Notes: generated by a model from the letters alone, not told the origin. DNA of 64,000 nt from Exiguobacterium sp018617385 (GCF_018617385.1 NZ_JACSKA010000004.1:1-64000); one strand, 5' to 3'; counted from the first letter of the stretch, positions 38,806 through 48,863 are shown. Translations and numbers: made by a program.

Positions 38806-41625
38806 TTATCTGTCATTTCGTGCCACAGACTTTTCCTTCTCGTCTAAGAACAACTCTAACTCGGATAACGACGTTTCAAGCGTTCCTTCAATCCGGTCAA
38901 CTTTAGGCAAGCTGTTGATGAACTGTTTGCCGTAACGTGTCGTCTCCACACGACGGTCGAACACGAAGACGGCACCATAATCCCCTTTCGATCGAATCAA
39001 TCGACCGACACCTTGTTTGAAGCGAATGACCGCTTGGGGCAGGGATAACTCAAAGAACGGTGATTTCCCCATCGCTTCAATTTTCTCAGAACGAGCTTGC
39101 ATGATGGGCTGGTCGGGCGGTGCGAAGGGAAGTCTTACAATGACAAGGCATGTCAACGCCTCCCCCGGAATATCGACACCTTCCCAAAAGCTAGCTGTTC
39201 CAAAGAGAATCGACTGTTCCATCCGTTTGAACTGTTTCGTCAAGCGGCTACGTGAGCCACCGCTCACACCTTGTGCGAGAAGTGTATAAGACGGGTCAAG
39301 ATGGTCTTTGACTTGTTCATAAGTGAGTCGAAGCAATTCGTTCGATGTGAACAAGACGAGCATCCTTCCTTTCGTCACGTTCGCGATTTGGACAATCGAC
39401 TGGGCCGTCTGATCGACGAACTGAGGGAGCGGCACTTCATTGATCAACGGGAAGTCCGACGGTACAAACAGTTTGGCCTGTTCTTTGAAGTTGAATGGCG
39501 ACGGTAAGACGACTCTTCGGACCGGTTCTCCTTCTAATCCAAGGCGTCGTTCCATAAAGCTGAACTTCCCTGAGACCGTCATCGTCGCTGATGTTAAGAT
39601 TGTCGGTCGCTTCTTAAACAGACGTTCATGCAACAGCGGTCCGATTTCGACCGGTTGCGTATACACCGAGGTTAATTTCCGATTTCCTAAATTCAGTTCG
39701 ACCCAGCTGACCGCATCATCGTCACGCGTCAACATCGTCTCATAGATGACACTCTCGAGTTCGCGCACGTCTCCAATCAACGTTTTTAAATCACCGAGAA
39801 GGGCGCGCTGTTTAAACGTCATATGTTCTTTACGTTCATCGAGCAGTCGATGGAGATGTCGGAGTGACGTCCGCAACGTTCTCAGTTTGTCCTCGAGTCG
39901 ATTGGCCACTTCTCGAATTGGTCTAAACGTTGCCCCTTCCCGTTCGAAACGAACCGTTTGTCGAGGTTCTTTTTTCTTACCTAACGATTGAAGGGAAGTC
40001 AGAAGATCTTCGAGTTCTTCTTCGACCCGAGCGAGGGCCGAATCAATTTGTTGACTGAATGCCTCGGCCTCTTCGGTTACGGATGTCAAATCGGCTAACT
40101 GGATGATGCGAGAATGGAATTTGCCATCCGCTCCGTAGCCGAACCATTTGAAGAGGCGGTCAAATTGAATCGCATCAAATGTCACACCGAAATGATGCGA
40201 GGCCACTTCCTCGACTTGATGGGCCTCATCTAATACGAGAGGCGTGTCCGTCGGTAAAATGCCTGCCTGATGCTGTAAGTCCGAGAACAGTAAGGCATGA
40301 TTGGTCACAATCAGGTCCGCTTCTTTCGAGCGCAACACGGCTTTCGTGAAAAAGTCACGGCTATACCACGGATCGAACCGTCCAAAATCACTTGAAGCAT
40401 CTGCTTGAATCAAACGCTTGAACGAAGCGGGTCCTTGTGTCGCTGAGCCCGGAAATGAAAGTTCCTCTAAGTCCCCGGTCTCGGTCTCAGTGAGCCAGAC
40501 GAGCACCATCGCTTTACACATCGATGCCAAAAGACCATCATTCGATTCGTCGAGCACCATCTCGAACTTGCGTAAATCGATATAATTGCGTCTTCCTTTC
40601 AACAACGTGAATTCAATCTCAGGAAAAATCTGACGAAGCACGGGCAAGTCTCGATTTAACAACTGTTCCTGCAATTGAATGGTATGCGTACTAATGACGA
40701 CCGGTCGTTTCGTCTCGAGGGCATGGTGGGCACTCGGAATCAAGTACGCAAGCGTTTTACCCGTTCCCGTACCCGCCTCGACTAACAATGTTTCCTCATC
40801 GTCTAGCGCTTTATAGACGTGACGCATCATTTCGAATTGACTCTGTCTCGGTTCAAACTGATCAAACAGTGAAGGGAGCGTCTCTTCAATCGTCCGCAAA
40901 AGGAACGGCTCGAACGGTTCACGTTCTGTCGCCGGAACGAACGCATCCACCGGTCGTCGTAACGCAATTTTACGATGGATATCAAAACGGGTTTCGTCGT
41001 CTGGACGAATCCCGACCTCAAGGATGATCTCATCGAGTAACGGTTCGATATGACTCGTCCATGATTCAGATAACTCCCGAAGTCGTTTCAGGGTCACCAT
41101 CGGTAAATCGCGCAAACGGTCGAGCATCCGAATGAAGAGCTCTGCCGTCGCCTCTGCATCACTGAGTGCCCGATGTGCGTCTGTATGTACGAGGTCAAAC
41201 GTATCCGATAGCGCTTCTAACGCATGACTCTCTAAAGTCGGATACAGAATACGGGCCAATTCGACTGTATCAATGGCTCTCCCTTGAAACGCAAGGTAAC
41301 CCGCTTGTTCAAGACTCTCGTTTAAAAAAGTTAAATCAAATGCGACGTTATGCGCGACAAATACCCGTCCATCTAGCATTTTCCAAATGTCGGGAATCAC
41401 ATCTTCAAATGTAGGTGCGTCACTTACATCTTCGTCACTAATCGTTGTCAATTGCGTAATAAAAGGTGGGATTGGTCGACTCGGTCGAATCAAGGTGCTG
41501 TAGCGTTCAATCACTTCGCCCTCTTGTACGACGACCGCCGCAAACTCAATCAGTTCATCTCCGGACTTTACGGAATGACCCGTTGTCTCTAAATCCACAA
41601 TCACATACGTGTCCATAACATCCAT
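38806..41625 (-). CDS. dinG: DinG-type helicase with N-terminal DnaQ-like exonuclease domain
   Basis: A 939-residue protein. Residues 1-180 are a DEDD exonuclease (YVIVDLETTGHS, VAHNVAFDLTFL, AHRALSDAEATAELF). The remainder is an XPD/DinG-like SF2 domain with EAGTGTGKTLAYLIP (Walker A), VLDEAHQVEE (DEAH box) and QGVGRLIRS (motif VI). The four cysteines of the E. coli DinG iron-sulfur cluster are absent, as in other Firmicute proteins, which act mainly as 3'-5' exonucleases. ATGs at 41625 and 41616 are both possible. Confidence 0.93.
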   Translation of the reverse strand: MDVMDTYVIVDLETTGHSVKSGDELIEFAAVVVQEGEVIERYSTLIRPSRPIPPFITQLTTISDEDVSDAPTFEDVIPDIWKMLDGRVFVAHNVAFDLTFLNESLEQAGYLAFQGRAIDTVELARILYPTLESHALEALSDTFDLVHTDAHRALSDAEATAELFIRMLDRLRDLPMVTLKRLRELSESWTSHIEPLLDEIILEVGIRPDDETRFDIHRKIALRRPVDAFVPATEREPFEPFLLRTIEETLPSLFDQFEPRQSQFEMMRHVYKALDDEETLLVEAGTGTGKTLAYLIPSAHHALETKRPVVISTHTIQLQEQLLNRDLPVLRQIFPEIEFTLLKGRRNYIDLRKFEMVLDESNDGLLASMCKAMVLVWLTETETGDLEELSFPGSATQGPASFKRLIQADASSDFGRFDPWYSRDFFTKAVLRSKEADLIVTNHALLFSDLQHQAGILPTDTPLVLDEAHQVEEVASHHFGVTFDAIQFDRLFKWFGYGADGKFHSRIIQLADLTSVTEEAEAFSQQIDSALARVEEELEDLLTSLQSLGKKKEPRQTVRFEREGATFRPIREVANRLEDKLRTLRTSLRHLHRLLDERKEHMTFKQRALLGDLKTLIGDVRELESVIYETMLTRDDDAVSWVELNLGNRKLTSVYTQPVEIGPLLHERLFKKRPTILTSATMTVSGKFSFMERRLGLEGEPVRRVVLPSPFNFKEQAKLFVPSDFPLINEVPLPQFVDQTAQSIVQIANVTKGRMLVLFTSNELLRLTYEQVKDHLDPSYTLLAQGVSGGSRSRLTKQFKRMEQSILFGTASFWEGVDIPGEALTCLVIVRLPFAPPDQPIMQARSEKIEAMGKSPFFELSLPQAVIRFKQGVGRLIRSKGDYGAVFVFDRRVETTRYGKQFINSLPKVDRIEGTLETSLSELELFLDEKEKSVARNDR

Positions 41626-41683
41626 CCCATCTTTGGCACGCTCGTGCTTTCTGTCTGTCTCATCTTACCATAGAACGAATAAC

Positions 41684-41716
41684 GAAAAAACGGGGATGCC
41701 TCTGCCGACACCCCCG
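41684..41716 (-). terminator. Terminator of the panBCD operon
   Basis: On the minus strand CGGGG and CCCCG arms enclose a partly paired 16-nt loop and are followed by TTTTTTCG, 6 nt past the panD stop. Confidence 0.8.
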
Positions 41717-41722
41717 AATCCT

Positions 41723-42106
41723 TTACAAAATTGTATGAGCAATCTCTTCGTAAAGAAGTTGATCGACCTCATTTTGTTCATTCAACACGGCTACTTTTGG
41801 ACGATGCGTTTTCGCCTCTTCCGCTGTCATTTGACCGTACGCCATGATGATGACCACATCACCGACCTGGAAATGACGTGCTGCCGCACCGTTCAAACAA
41901 ATCACGCCTGACCCACGTTCCCCTTTGATGACATACGTCTCGATGCGAGCACCATTATGGTTGTTCGTGATGTGTACATGTTCATTCTCCATGATGCCGA
42001 CCGCATCCATTAAATCCTCATCGATTGTAATCGAACCGACGTAGTGTAAGTTTGCTTCTGTCACTGTTGCTTTATGAAGCTTTGCGTGCATAAATGTACG
42101 AATCAT
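41723..42106 (-). CDS. panD: Aspartate 1-decarboxylase
   Basis: Pyruvoyl enzyme making beta-alanine for pantothenate. The self-cleavage site Gly24-Ser25 is in [27 protein letters not shown] is the active-site region. The start at 42106 gives 127 residues, the same as B. subtilis PanD, and places the cleavage at position 24; earlier in-frame starts do not. GAAGGG is about 9 nt upstream. Starts 5 nt after panC. Confidence 0.95.
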
Positions 42107-42111
42107 TGGAT

Positions 42112-42945
42112 TCATCCCTTCTTCCAAATCACATTATCAATCAATCGGGCCCGTTCAAACTGAATGGCCACTGCTAACAAGAGTTCAGTCGAGTCGCTCG
42201 AGACGGCACCGAGCGTCGGATAATCGACAAGCTCGACGTAATCGATTTGACTGTTCGGAATCTCGTCCAAACGTTCAATCAGCTGTCGTTTTACTTCATC
42301 AACTTGTTGACCTGCATCGAGTGCCTCTCGCGCCATCGTCAATGCGCTGAAGATCCGACTCGCCTCTACCGTTTCGATATCTGACAAGTAGACGTTTCGA
42401 GAAGATTTGGCTAGTCCTGTCTCCTCACGAATAATCGGGCAGCGTCGAATCTCTACCGGTACGAAATAATCTCGGACATATCCTTCAATCAATGCCACTT
42501 GTTGGGCATCCTTTAGACCGAAATAAGCGCGTGTCGGTTGAACAAGGTTAAATAATTTCGAGACGATTGTCAACACACCATCAAAATGGCCGGGACGACT
42601 CGCCCCACATAATACGTCCGCCCCGTGACGAACGGTCACGCGCGCCATATCAAGGGGATACATCGTCTCCGTCGTCGGATAGAACAGGACATCGACTCCC
42701 GCTTCACGTGCCAACTTCTCATCCCGTTCAAAGTCGCGGGGATAACGGTCGAGATCTTCATTCGGTCCGAACTGTGTCGGATTGACAAAAATACTCATGA
42801 CGACGACGTCATTTTCCCGTCGCGCGTTTTCAACGAGGCTCATATGTCCTTCATGCAAATATCCCATCGTCGGCACGAACCCAATCGTTTGATCCATTGG
42901 TAAAGCACTGCGTAATTCTTCGACGGTCGATACAATCTTCATCAT
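42112..42945 (-). CDS. panC: Pantothenate synthetase
   Basis: ATP-dependent condensation of pantoate with beta-alanine. A 277-residue HIGH-type nucleotidyltransferase: [43 protein letters not shown] and the KMSKS-like [10 protein letters not shown]. The ATG overlaps the panB stop (ATGA), giving coupled translation in panBCD. Confidence 0.95.
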
Positions 42946-43775
42946 TTTCCTCCATACAACGAGTCGAGCAACGACTCATCCATTGTGAACGTATGACGTT
43001 CTTGTGGGAAGTGACCGTTCTTCGTCTCTTCGACATAAGAGCGGATGGCATCCGTCGCCACTTCATTCACGTCTGCATACGCTTGGACAAATTTAGGGAG
43101 ACGGTCCACCCCATATTTCAATACGTCATGATAGACGAGTACTTGGCCGTCGACATCTGCACCTGCACCGATTCCGATGACAGGAATCGTCAACTCTTCT
43201 GCGATCCGTTTTGCCAATTGATGAGGGACACACTCAAGGACGAGCATCTTCGCGCCAGCACGCTCCGCAGCCAAGCTGTCTTGAAGGAGTGTCTCGGCAG
43301 CCTCAAGGGATTTCCCTTGTACTTTATATCCTTCTAGGACGCCAACCGATTGAGGGGTCAACCCTAAATGGGCGACACATGGCATGCCGACTTGTGTCAA
43401 ACGCTCAATCGTCTGAAGCACGTCACCGGCACCTTCTAGTTTAATGGCATCCGCACGACCTTCTTGAAATAAGCGCGATGCTGCCTGTAACGTTCGATCG
43501 AAGTCTCCGTGATATGACGCAAACGGCATATCCACCACAACGAACGTTTGTTGTGCTCCTCGGCGTACGGCTTTCGAATGATGAAGCATGTCCTCCATCG
43601 TCACTGGAATCGTCGAATCATAACCAAGGACGACCATTCCGAGTGAATCACCTACTAAAATCAAATCGACCCCTGCCGATTCGGCAAGTTTGGCTGACGG
43701 ATAATCATACGCCGTCAACATGACGAGCTTTTCCTGCTCGTTCATCTTTTTTAACAATGTAGTCATCGTGTGCAT
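42942..43775 (-). CDS. panB: Ketopantoate hydroxymethyltransferase
   Basis: First committed step to pantothenate: transfers a hydroxymethyl group from methylene-THF to ketoisovalerate. A 277-residue (beta/alpha)8 enzyme with VGDSLGMVVLGYDSTIPVTM (metal aspartate), DMPFASYHG and GIGAGADVDGQVLVYHD. AGGAGGAG lies 6 nt before the ATG. It is the first gene after a leader of about 190 nt. Confidence 0.95.
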   Translation of the reverse strand: MHTMTTLLKKMNEQEKLVMLTAYDYPSAKLAESAGVDLILVGDSLGMVVLGYDSTIPVTMEDMLHHSKAVRRGAQQTFVVVDMPFASYHGDFDRTLQAASRLFQEGRADAIKLEGAGDVLQTIERLTQVGMPCVAHLGLTPQSVGVLEGYKVQGKSLEAAETLLQDSLAAERAGAKMLVLECVPHQLAKRIAEELTIPVIGIGAGADVDGQVLVYHDVLKYGVDRLPKFVQAYADVNEVATDAIRSYVEETKNGHFPQERHTFTMDESLLDSLYGGK

Positions 43776-43975
43776 CTGTTTCTCCTCCTAAACGTGGAGA
43801 CAGGAAAGAATAAACGCCCTCTTACACAGATGGCAAGAAGGCGCACGAAAAACAAATTCATGGTTTTCATGAGTTAGTGTCCTTCTGTCCCTGTCATAAT
43901 GATCAAGGCAGACAACTGAATGTGACAGTCTGCAAGCGCGGTACACTTCAAAAATTGATAGCGTCCGACACATTA
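43776..43975 (-). promoter_or_regulatory. Long structured leader of panBCD with attenuator-like hairpin
   Basis: The transcript from the promoter at 43976-44004 has about 190 nt before panB. On the minus strand GCAGAC pairs with GTCTGC, AGTGT with ACACT and CTGTCA with TGACAG in the first part. Close to panB, CGCCTTCTT pairs with AAGAGGGCG (one wobble) and is followed by TTTATTCTTT, resembling an intrinsic terminator. A pan RNA motif is described upstream of panB in Firmicutes; whether this leader fits its bulged-A stem could not be verified by eye. Confidence 0.5.
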
Positions 43976-44004
43976 AGTATAGTCGATGGTCTCGCTTTCA
44001 TCAA
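43976..44004 (-). promoter_or_regulatory. SigA-type promoter of panBCD
   Basis: On the minus strand TTGATG (43999-44004), 17 nt, TATACT (43976-43981). The -35 box overlaps the stop codon of birA. Confidence 0.7.
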
Positions 44005-44963
44005 TCATTCCACACTGCAATCTCAGCAGAATAGATCGGTTCTACCTTTCCATCCACTTCGAGTAGCAGCGCCCCCTCGTCCGAGATGCCGCGCATGACA
44101 CCTGTTCGCGACGTCCGGGACCCACTCAAGGTGACCGACTCATTTAAATAGGCGGCATGTTTCATCCAGTTCAAGCGAACGGGCGCAAATCCCACGTCAA
44201 GGAACCGATCGTATTCGGTCTCGAGTTCTGCCAACAGTTCTGCCAATAACTCACTGCGATGATACCGCGTCCCGGTCTCTAAATACAGGGATGTCGCCCG
44301 GTGCGCCAACTCCGTCGGAATGTCATCGCCGTTGACATTCATTCCGAACCCTAAAATGACGGCTTGGATGCGGTCACCTTCCGTTTGCATTTCTGTCAGA
44401 ATGCCTCCGATTTTCTTGCCATTTAGCAGTAGATCGTTTGGCCATTTGATGGTCACGTCAAGGTCCCGCGCATTCAACGCTTTCGCAAACGCACTCGCCG
44501 CCATCAAGGTTAGCTTTGATGCGTCGCGAATGGGTAACTCCGGCCTTAAAATCACACTTGCCGCGATATTGACGTGCTTCGGATTGTACCAGTTGCGACC
44601 GAGTTGTCCGCGCCCTGCCGTCTGTTCCTCGCTCATGACGAGCGTCCCCTCTGGCACGTGTTGTTGCGCCAGCTCATGGGCGATTCGTTGTGTCGTGTCG
44701 ATTTGGTCAAACGCATGGACGATTTGACCGAACCGTCCCTTCCGATATGACGCAAACGCCGGTTCATCGAATCGGTCACTTTGCTCAAGCAATTGATATC
44801 CTTTTCTTGGGATCGTATGAATCGCATAGCCGTCTTGCTTAAGCGTTTCGATATGTTTCCAAATAGCGGTACGTGAAATATTTAATTGACGGGCCAACTC
44901 TTGGCCACTCCATACTTCACCATCTTGTAATAGCGTCAGAACACGCCCGCGCGTTGAAGCCAT
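44001..44963 (-). CDS. birA: Bifunctional biotin-protein ligase / biotin operon repressor
   Basis: A 320-residue BirA. An N-terminal winged-helix DNA-binding domain (LARQLNISRTAIWKHIETLKQDGY) is followed by the ligase catalytic domain with biotin loop EEQTAGRGQLGRNWYNP and KWPNDLLLNGKKIGGIL, and a C-terminal SH3-like domain. It biotinylates carboxylases and represses biotin genes. It overlaps the cca end by 28 nt, so it is translated from within that gene; order cca-birA-panB as in B. subtilis. Confidence 0.94.
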   Translation of the reverse strand: MASTRGRVLTLLQDGEVWSGQELARQLNISRTAIWKHIETLKQDGYAIHTIPRKGYQLLEQSDRFDEPAFASYRKGRFGQIVHAFDQIDTTQRIAHELAQQHVPEGTLVMSEEQTAGRGQLGRNWYNPKHVNIAASVILRPELPIRDASKLTLMAASAFAKALNARDLDVTIKWPNDLLLNGKKIGGILTEMQTEGDRIQAVILGFGMNVNGDDIPTELAHRATSLYLETGTRYHRSELLAELLAELETEYDRFLDVGFAPVRLNWMKHAAYLNESVTLSGSRTSRTGVMRGISDEGALLLEVDGKVEPIYSAEIAVWND

Positions 44964-46075
44964 CGTTTCGCCTCCTCTTTCAATACTGTCTCATGGTTCG
45001 GTAACTCGTTTAAGATGACGCGTCGTTCGAGGTCGGCTAACAGATGCTTGATCGCTTCCCCTCGTGCACCGAGCGCTAAGGCGTCCCGGCCGTTAAACTT
45101 TAACTCTTTCCTTGACGTCATCGGGAGCGACTGTTTCAGTTCACGGCTTCGGTCTCTCTCCCCGTTCATTCGGAAATAAGTGGAGAGCGTCTGTTCATCC
45201 GTCGCATAAATCGTCATCCGGTCAAGCCCCGTCTCACAGAGCTGTGCAAGTGTACGTGCCTCTCGTTTGATGGCGTTCGACCGTTTCCATGGCGATAGCC
45301 AACCGTCATCCTGTGCGTGATAGAGAAAGAGTGCCCACCCGCTGACCGCGTTCACAGGGGTCCGAGTGTCCTCTTGGACACGCTGCATCAGTTCGGTCGT
45401 CACGTTTGGTAAATGACGATGAATGCCGAGCTCGACCATCTCACCTAGTGCTTTCTTGTACGCAGGTCCCGTCAACAGTTTCTCAAATTCGATGGCGATA
45501 CGCTCCATCGCAATCTGTTCGAGCTTATGACCGAGCCCGCTCGCCGCTTCCCGCAACTCGTCATGTAAGGTGAAGTCGAGCTGTGACATGAAGCGAAGAG
45601 CGCGCATGATGCGAAGCGCGTCCTCTCCGAACCGTTCAAACGGACTGCCGACTGTTCGGATGATTCGTTCCTCTAAATCATGTTGGCCACCGAATAAATC
45701 GACCACTCGCCCATCATGGAACGCCATCGCGTTCATCGTGAAGTCCCTTCGTAATAGATCCTCTTCAAGCGACACTCCGAGTGCGACATGGTCCGGTCGT
45801 CTCGAATCCGAATATGACCCTTCTGAACGGAATGTCGTCACTTCGAACGGATGGTGGTCGAGAATGACCGTGACGGTCCCATGTTCAATACCGGTCGGAA
45901 CCGACTTCGGGAACAGCGCCATCACCTCCTCCGGGAAGAGGGACGTCGCCAAATCGATATCATCGGGCAAACTCCCGAGCACGTAATCCCGAACAGCACC
46001 ACCGACGATATACGCCTCGCCCCCATGCTGTTCGATGGTGTCAATGATTTGTTTTGCGTATTCCCATTCTGTCAT
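44936..46075 (-). CDS. cca: tRNA nucleotidyltransferase (CCA-adding enzyme)
   Basis: A 379-residue class II nucleotidyltransferase. The motifs YIVGGAVRDYVLGSLPDDID (catalytic aspartates), EDLLRRDFTMNAMAFHDG (ribose/nucleotide selection) and ERFGEDALRIMRALRF (base-specifying region) are complete, so it should add all of CCA. The ATG overlaps the end of bshB1-side gene bshA as ATGA on the downstream side: bshA ends upstream at 46072. Confidence 0.95.
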   Translation of the reverse strand: MTEWEYAKQIIDTIEQHGGEAYIVGGAVRDYVLGSLPDDIDLATSLFPEEVMALFPKSVPTGIEHGTVTVILDHHPFEVTTFRSEGSYSDSRRPDHVALGVSLEEDLLRRDFTMNAMAFHDGRVVDLFGGQHDLEERIIRTVGSPFERFGEDALRIMRALRFMSQLDFTLHDELREAASGLGHKLEQIAMERIAIEFEKLLTGPAYKKALGEMVELGIHRHLPNVTTELMQRVQEDTRTPVNAVSGWALFLYHAQDDGWLSPWKRSNAIKREARTLAQLCETGLDRMTIYATDEQTLSTYFRMNGERDRSRELKQSLPMTSRKELKFNGRDALALGARGEAIKHLLADLERRVILNELPNHETVLKEEAKRWLQRAGVF

Positions 46076-47193
46076 GATGTCACCACCTGTTCATACAAGC
46101 GCTCATATTCTGTCACGATGTCTTGTGAGGCGAAACGCCGGGATTTCACCAATCCATTTTGTCGGAACCGTTCTCGTAGCGAACGATCGGTCAAGAGCCG
46201 CTCCATCGCAGAGGCGGCCTGGCTCGCATCCCCTTTTGGAACGACGAAACCGTCCTCACCGTCCGTGATCACTTCAGGTAGCCCGCCCGCATCGCTCACG
46301 ACAGAGGGCACACCTGTCGCCATCGCCTCGAGTGCTACGAGACCGAACGCCTCCTTGTCTGATAACAGGACGTGAACGTCACTGATTGCTAGAAGTGCGG
46401 CGACTTGTTCTTGTTTCCCGGCAAAAATGACCTGCTCTTCAAGCCCCATTTCCGTCACGAGTCGACGCATCGCACCCATGAGCGGACCGTCTCCGACGAG
46501 CAATAGTTTCTTATTCGGCACATCCATCTGATCGAACGCCTCAAGGACGAGGTCGACGCGTTTGACAGGACGGAAGTTTGAAATGTGGATGGCGACCCGG
46601 TCCTCATCCGACAAGCCGTACCGTTCCCGGAGTGTCGGGTCGAGTTGAGGCGTATACACCGATTCATCGATGAAGTTATGGATGACTTGGATCGGTAAAT
46701 CACTGGCAATCCGCTCTTCTGTCTCTCGTTTCAAACTATGCGAGACCGCCGTGATCGCGTTCGATTGGCGCAATCCATAAAGAATGGCCGGTTTCAGTTC
46801 CTCGTCCTCACCGAGCACGGTAATATCGGTCCCGTGTAACGTCGACACGATCGGAGTCTTCACTCCCGCCATCTCGCGACCAAGCGCGGCACAAACGGCA
46901 TGTGGTACGGCATAGTGTGCATGGATGACATCAAGCCCGAACGATTGGATGACGCTCGCGATTTTCGCTGAGAGCGTCATGTCGTACGGCGGATACCGAA
47001 AGACCGAATATTGATTGATTTCGACTTGATGGAACGTGATATTCGGGTGATAGGCGTTCAAACGAAACGGCATGCTGCTCGTAATGAAATGAACGTCATG
47101 TCCTCGGTCCGCAAGCTTCATGCCGAGCTCTGTCGCCAATATCCCAGAGCCTCCGACCGATGGATAACACAGAATCCCAATCCGATATGTCAT
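46072..47193 (-). CDS. bshA: N-acetyl-alpha-D-glucosaminyl L-malate synthase (bacillithiol, step 1)
   Basis: GT4-family glycosyltransferase (373 residues) joining GlcNAc from UDP-GlcNAc to L-malate. It has the N-terminal GILCYPSVGGSGILATELG loop, STLHGTDITVLG and the C-terminal donor site EAFGLVALEAMATGVPSVVSDAGG. It overlaps bshB1 (ATGA) upstream and cca downstream, so the bshB1-bshA-cca-birA genes form one tightly coupled operon. Confidence 0.94.
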   Translation of the reverse strand: MTYRIGILCYPSVGGSGILATELGMKLADRGHDVHFITSSMPFRLNAYHPNITFHQVEINQYSVFRYPPYDMTLSAKIASVIQSFGLDVIHAHYAVPHAVCAALGREMAGVKTPIVSTLHGTDITVLGEDEELKPAILYGLRQSNAITAVSHSLKRETEERIASDLPIQVIHNFIDESVYTPQLDPTLRERYGLSDEDRVAIHISNFRPVKRVDLVLEAFDQMDVPNKKLLLVGDGPLMGAMRRLVTEMGLEEQVIFAGKQEQVAALLAISDVHVLLSDKEAFGLVALEAMATGVPSVVSDAGGLPEVITDGEDGFVVPKGDASQAASAMERLLTDRSLRERFRQNGLVKSRRFASQDIVTEYERLYEQVVTS

Positions 47194-47873
47194 GCGAGCT
47201 CACCTGCCTGTTTTACGACATACGGTCGAACGCGCTTCAAGCCTTCCGCATAAGCGACGCCAATCAAGCTCCCAAAATGGCGTTCACGGGCGATGACCCG
47301 TTCCACGTACGCATCGGTGAGCGGCGTCTTCACCCCATCGACGGGGGTGAACTGACTCGCGTAACATTGAAGCGCCCGTGTCTTAACTTCGATCGTGTCA
47401 CTAATATCCACGCACACATCCGGTTCGACGTGAGCATTGATCATATATTGGTACACACTTTCCGGACGATATGCCTCGAGTTCGGGTAAGTACTTCCGAA
47501 TCCCCGCATTAAACAGCGCCTCTGTCACGAGATGGGCGCAGGCCGCATGGTCCGGATGGCGGTCGACCTCATATGGATAGAGCAAGTGGGTTGGGCGCTC
47601 ACGGCGAATCAAGGAAACGATTGCCTCGAGCTGCTCTTCTCCCCCGTCAATCCCCCGGTCTTTAAATCCTAGATTGATTCGACGGACACCAAGCACGTCA
47701 TCAGCCGCACTTGCCTCCTGTCGTCTCGTTTCTACATCACCATTTGAAGAAAGTTCCGCTCTCGTCAAATCGACGTACACGACCTCAGTCTTCTCTTTCG
47801 TCCATTGGGCGGTCATGCCGGCGATCCCGATTTCGATATCGTCCGGATGTGCCCCGATGGCTACTACTTTCAT
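47190..47873 (-). CDS. bshB1: GlcNAc-malate deacetylase (bacillithiol, step 2)
   Basis: A 227-residue zinc-dependent PIG-L/LmbE deacetylase. The zinc motif IGAHPDDIEIG and the second motif YPYEVDRHPDHAACAHLV are intact. It removes the acetyl group from GlcNAc-malate before cysteine addition by BshC (not in this window). It is the first gene of the operon behind a good promoter at 47896-47924; mgsA and dapB, which precede it in B. subtilis, are absent. Confidence 0.94.
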   Translation of the reverse strand: MKVVAIGAHPDDIEIGIAGMTAQWTKEKTEVVYVDLTRAELSSNGDVETRRQEASAADDVLGVRRINLGFKDRGIDGGEEQLEAIVSLIRRERPTHLLYPYEVDRHPDHAACAHLVTEALFNAGIRKYLPELEAYRPESVYQYMINAHVEPDVCVDISDTIEVKTRALQCYASQFTPVDGVKTPLTDAYVERVIARERHFGSLIGVAYAEGLKRVRPYVVKQAGELA

Positions 47874-47895
47874 CTACATCACCTCTTCTTTGAAA

Positions 47896-47924
47896 AGTAT
47901 AGCCGACTCGTTTCTGAATGTCAT
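47896..47924 (-). promoter_or_regulatory. SigA-type promoter of bshB1-bshA-cca-birA
   Basis: On the minus strand ATGACA (47919-47924), 17 nt, TATACT (47896-47901), close to consensus and about 22 nt ahead of the start codon. Confidence 0.7.
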
Positions 47925-47985
47925 ATGTTCAGGGTAGTCAATCGAACTGTTTTTCGAGTACTCTATCTAAGGGGAGGTGAACCTG

Positions 47986-48861
47986 ATGACGGTACAATTA
48001 CCGATTCGTGTTCGAAATATTATTTTTATCTTAATAGGTTCTTTTATTTTTGCATTCGGCGTTTATCACTTCAACGTCCAAAACAATTTGGCCGAGGGTG
48101 GGTTCACCGGGATCACATTGATTCTCCGCGGACTATTTGATATCTCACCTTCTGTCACAAACTTGGCACTAAACATCCCGCTCTTTTTCATGAGTTACAA
48201 GTTGTTAGGTCGCACGACCTTCATCTATACGCTCATCGGGACGTTCTCCTTTTCACTTTGGTATGCACTCATCGCCAAGTATTCGACGCTCGTCATCGAC
48301 TTGACGGACGACATGGTGCTCGCCAGTTTGTTCGCCGGGCTCTTCATCGGGGTCGGTCTTGGCATCATCTTCAACAATGGCGGGACGACGGGCGGCGTCG
48401 ATATCATCGCGCGACTCGTACAACGCTATTTCGGCTGGTCGATTGGGAAGACGTTTCTCATCTTTGACTTCTTTGTCATCGTCCTCAGTTTGACATACCT
48501 CGACATTCGTGAGGCGATGTACACACTCCTCGCCGTCTATATCGGGGCACGCGTCATCGACTCGATGCAAGAAGGAACGTATGCCGGTAAAGCGGCGATG
48601 ATTATCAGTGACCACCGCACTGCCATTGCGGATGGCATTCATGCGACGATGAACCGCGGCACGACCCGACTGCTCGCGAAAGGCGGTTATTCGAACCGAG
48701 AACTCGAGGTCTTATATGTCGTCGTCGGCCGTAACGAAGTGAACCGTTTGAAGACAATCGTCAAACAGATCGACCCGCATGCGTTCGTCACGTTCCATCA
48801 CGTGTATGAAGTCGGGGGCGAAGGGTTTACGTTCGATGAAAATCGGATGCCTTTGAAATAA
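47986..48861 (+). CDS. ypjC: YitT family membrane protein (YpjC-like)
   Basis: A 291-residue protein: five to six membrane segments in the first 180 residues, with the typical AFGVYHFNVQNNLAEGGFTG and GIIFNNGGTTGGVDIIAR loops, then a cytosolic DUF2179 domain (KAAMIISDHRTAIADGIH, LYVVVGRNEVNRLKTIV). The substrate is unknown. Start at 47986 has GGGGAGGTG at 6 nt; the GTG at 47977 is inside that site. Gene position matches B. subtilis ypjC, but here it runs opposite to the bsh operon. Confidence 0.87.
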   Translation: MTVQLPIRVRNIIFILIGSFIFAFGVYHFNVQNNLAEGGFTGITLILRGLFDISPSVTNLALNIPLFFMSYKLLGRTTFIYTLIGTFSFSLWYALIAKYSTLVIDLTDDMVLASLFAGLFIGVGLGIIFNNGGTTGGVDIIARLVQRYFGWSIGKTFLIFDFFVIVLSLTYLDIREAMYTLLAVYIGARVIDSMQEGTYAGKAAMIISDHRTAIADGIHATMNRGTTRLLAKGGYSNRELEVLYVVVGRNEVNRLKTIVKQIDPHAFVTFHHVYEVGGEGFTFDENRMPLK

Positions 48862-48863
48862 GC

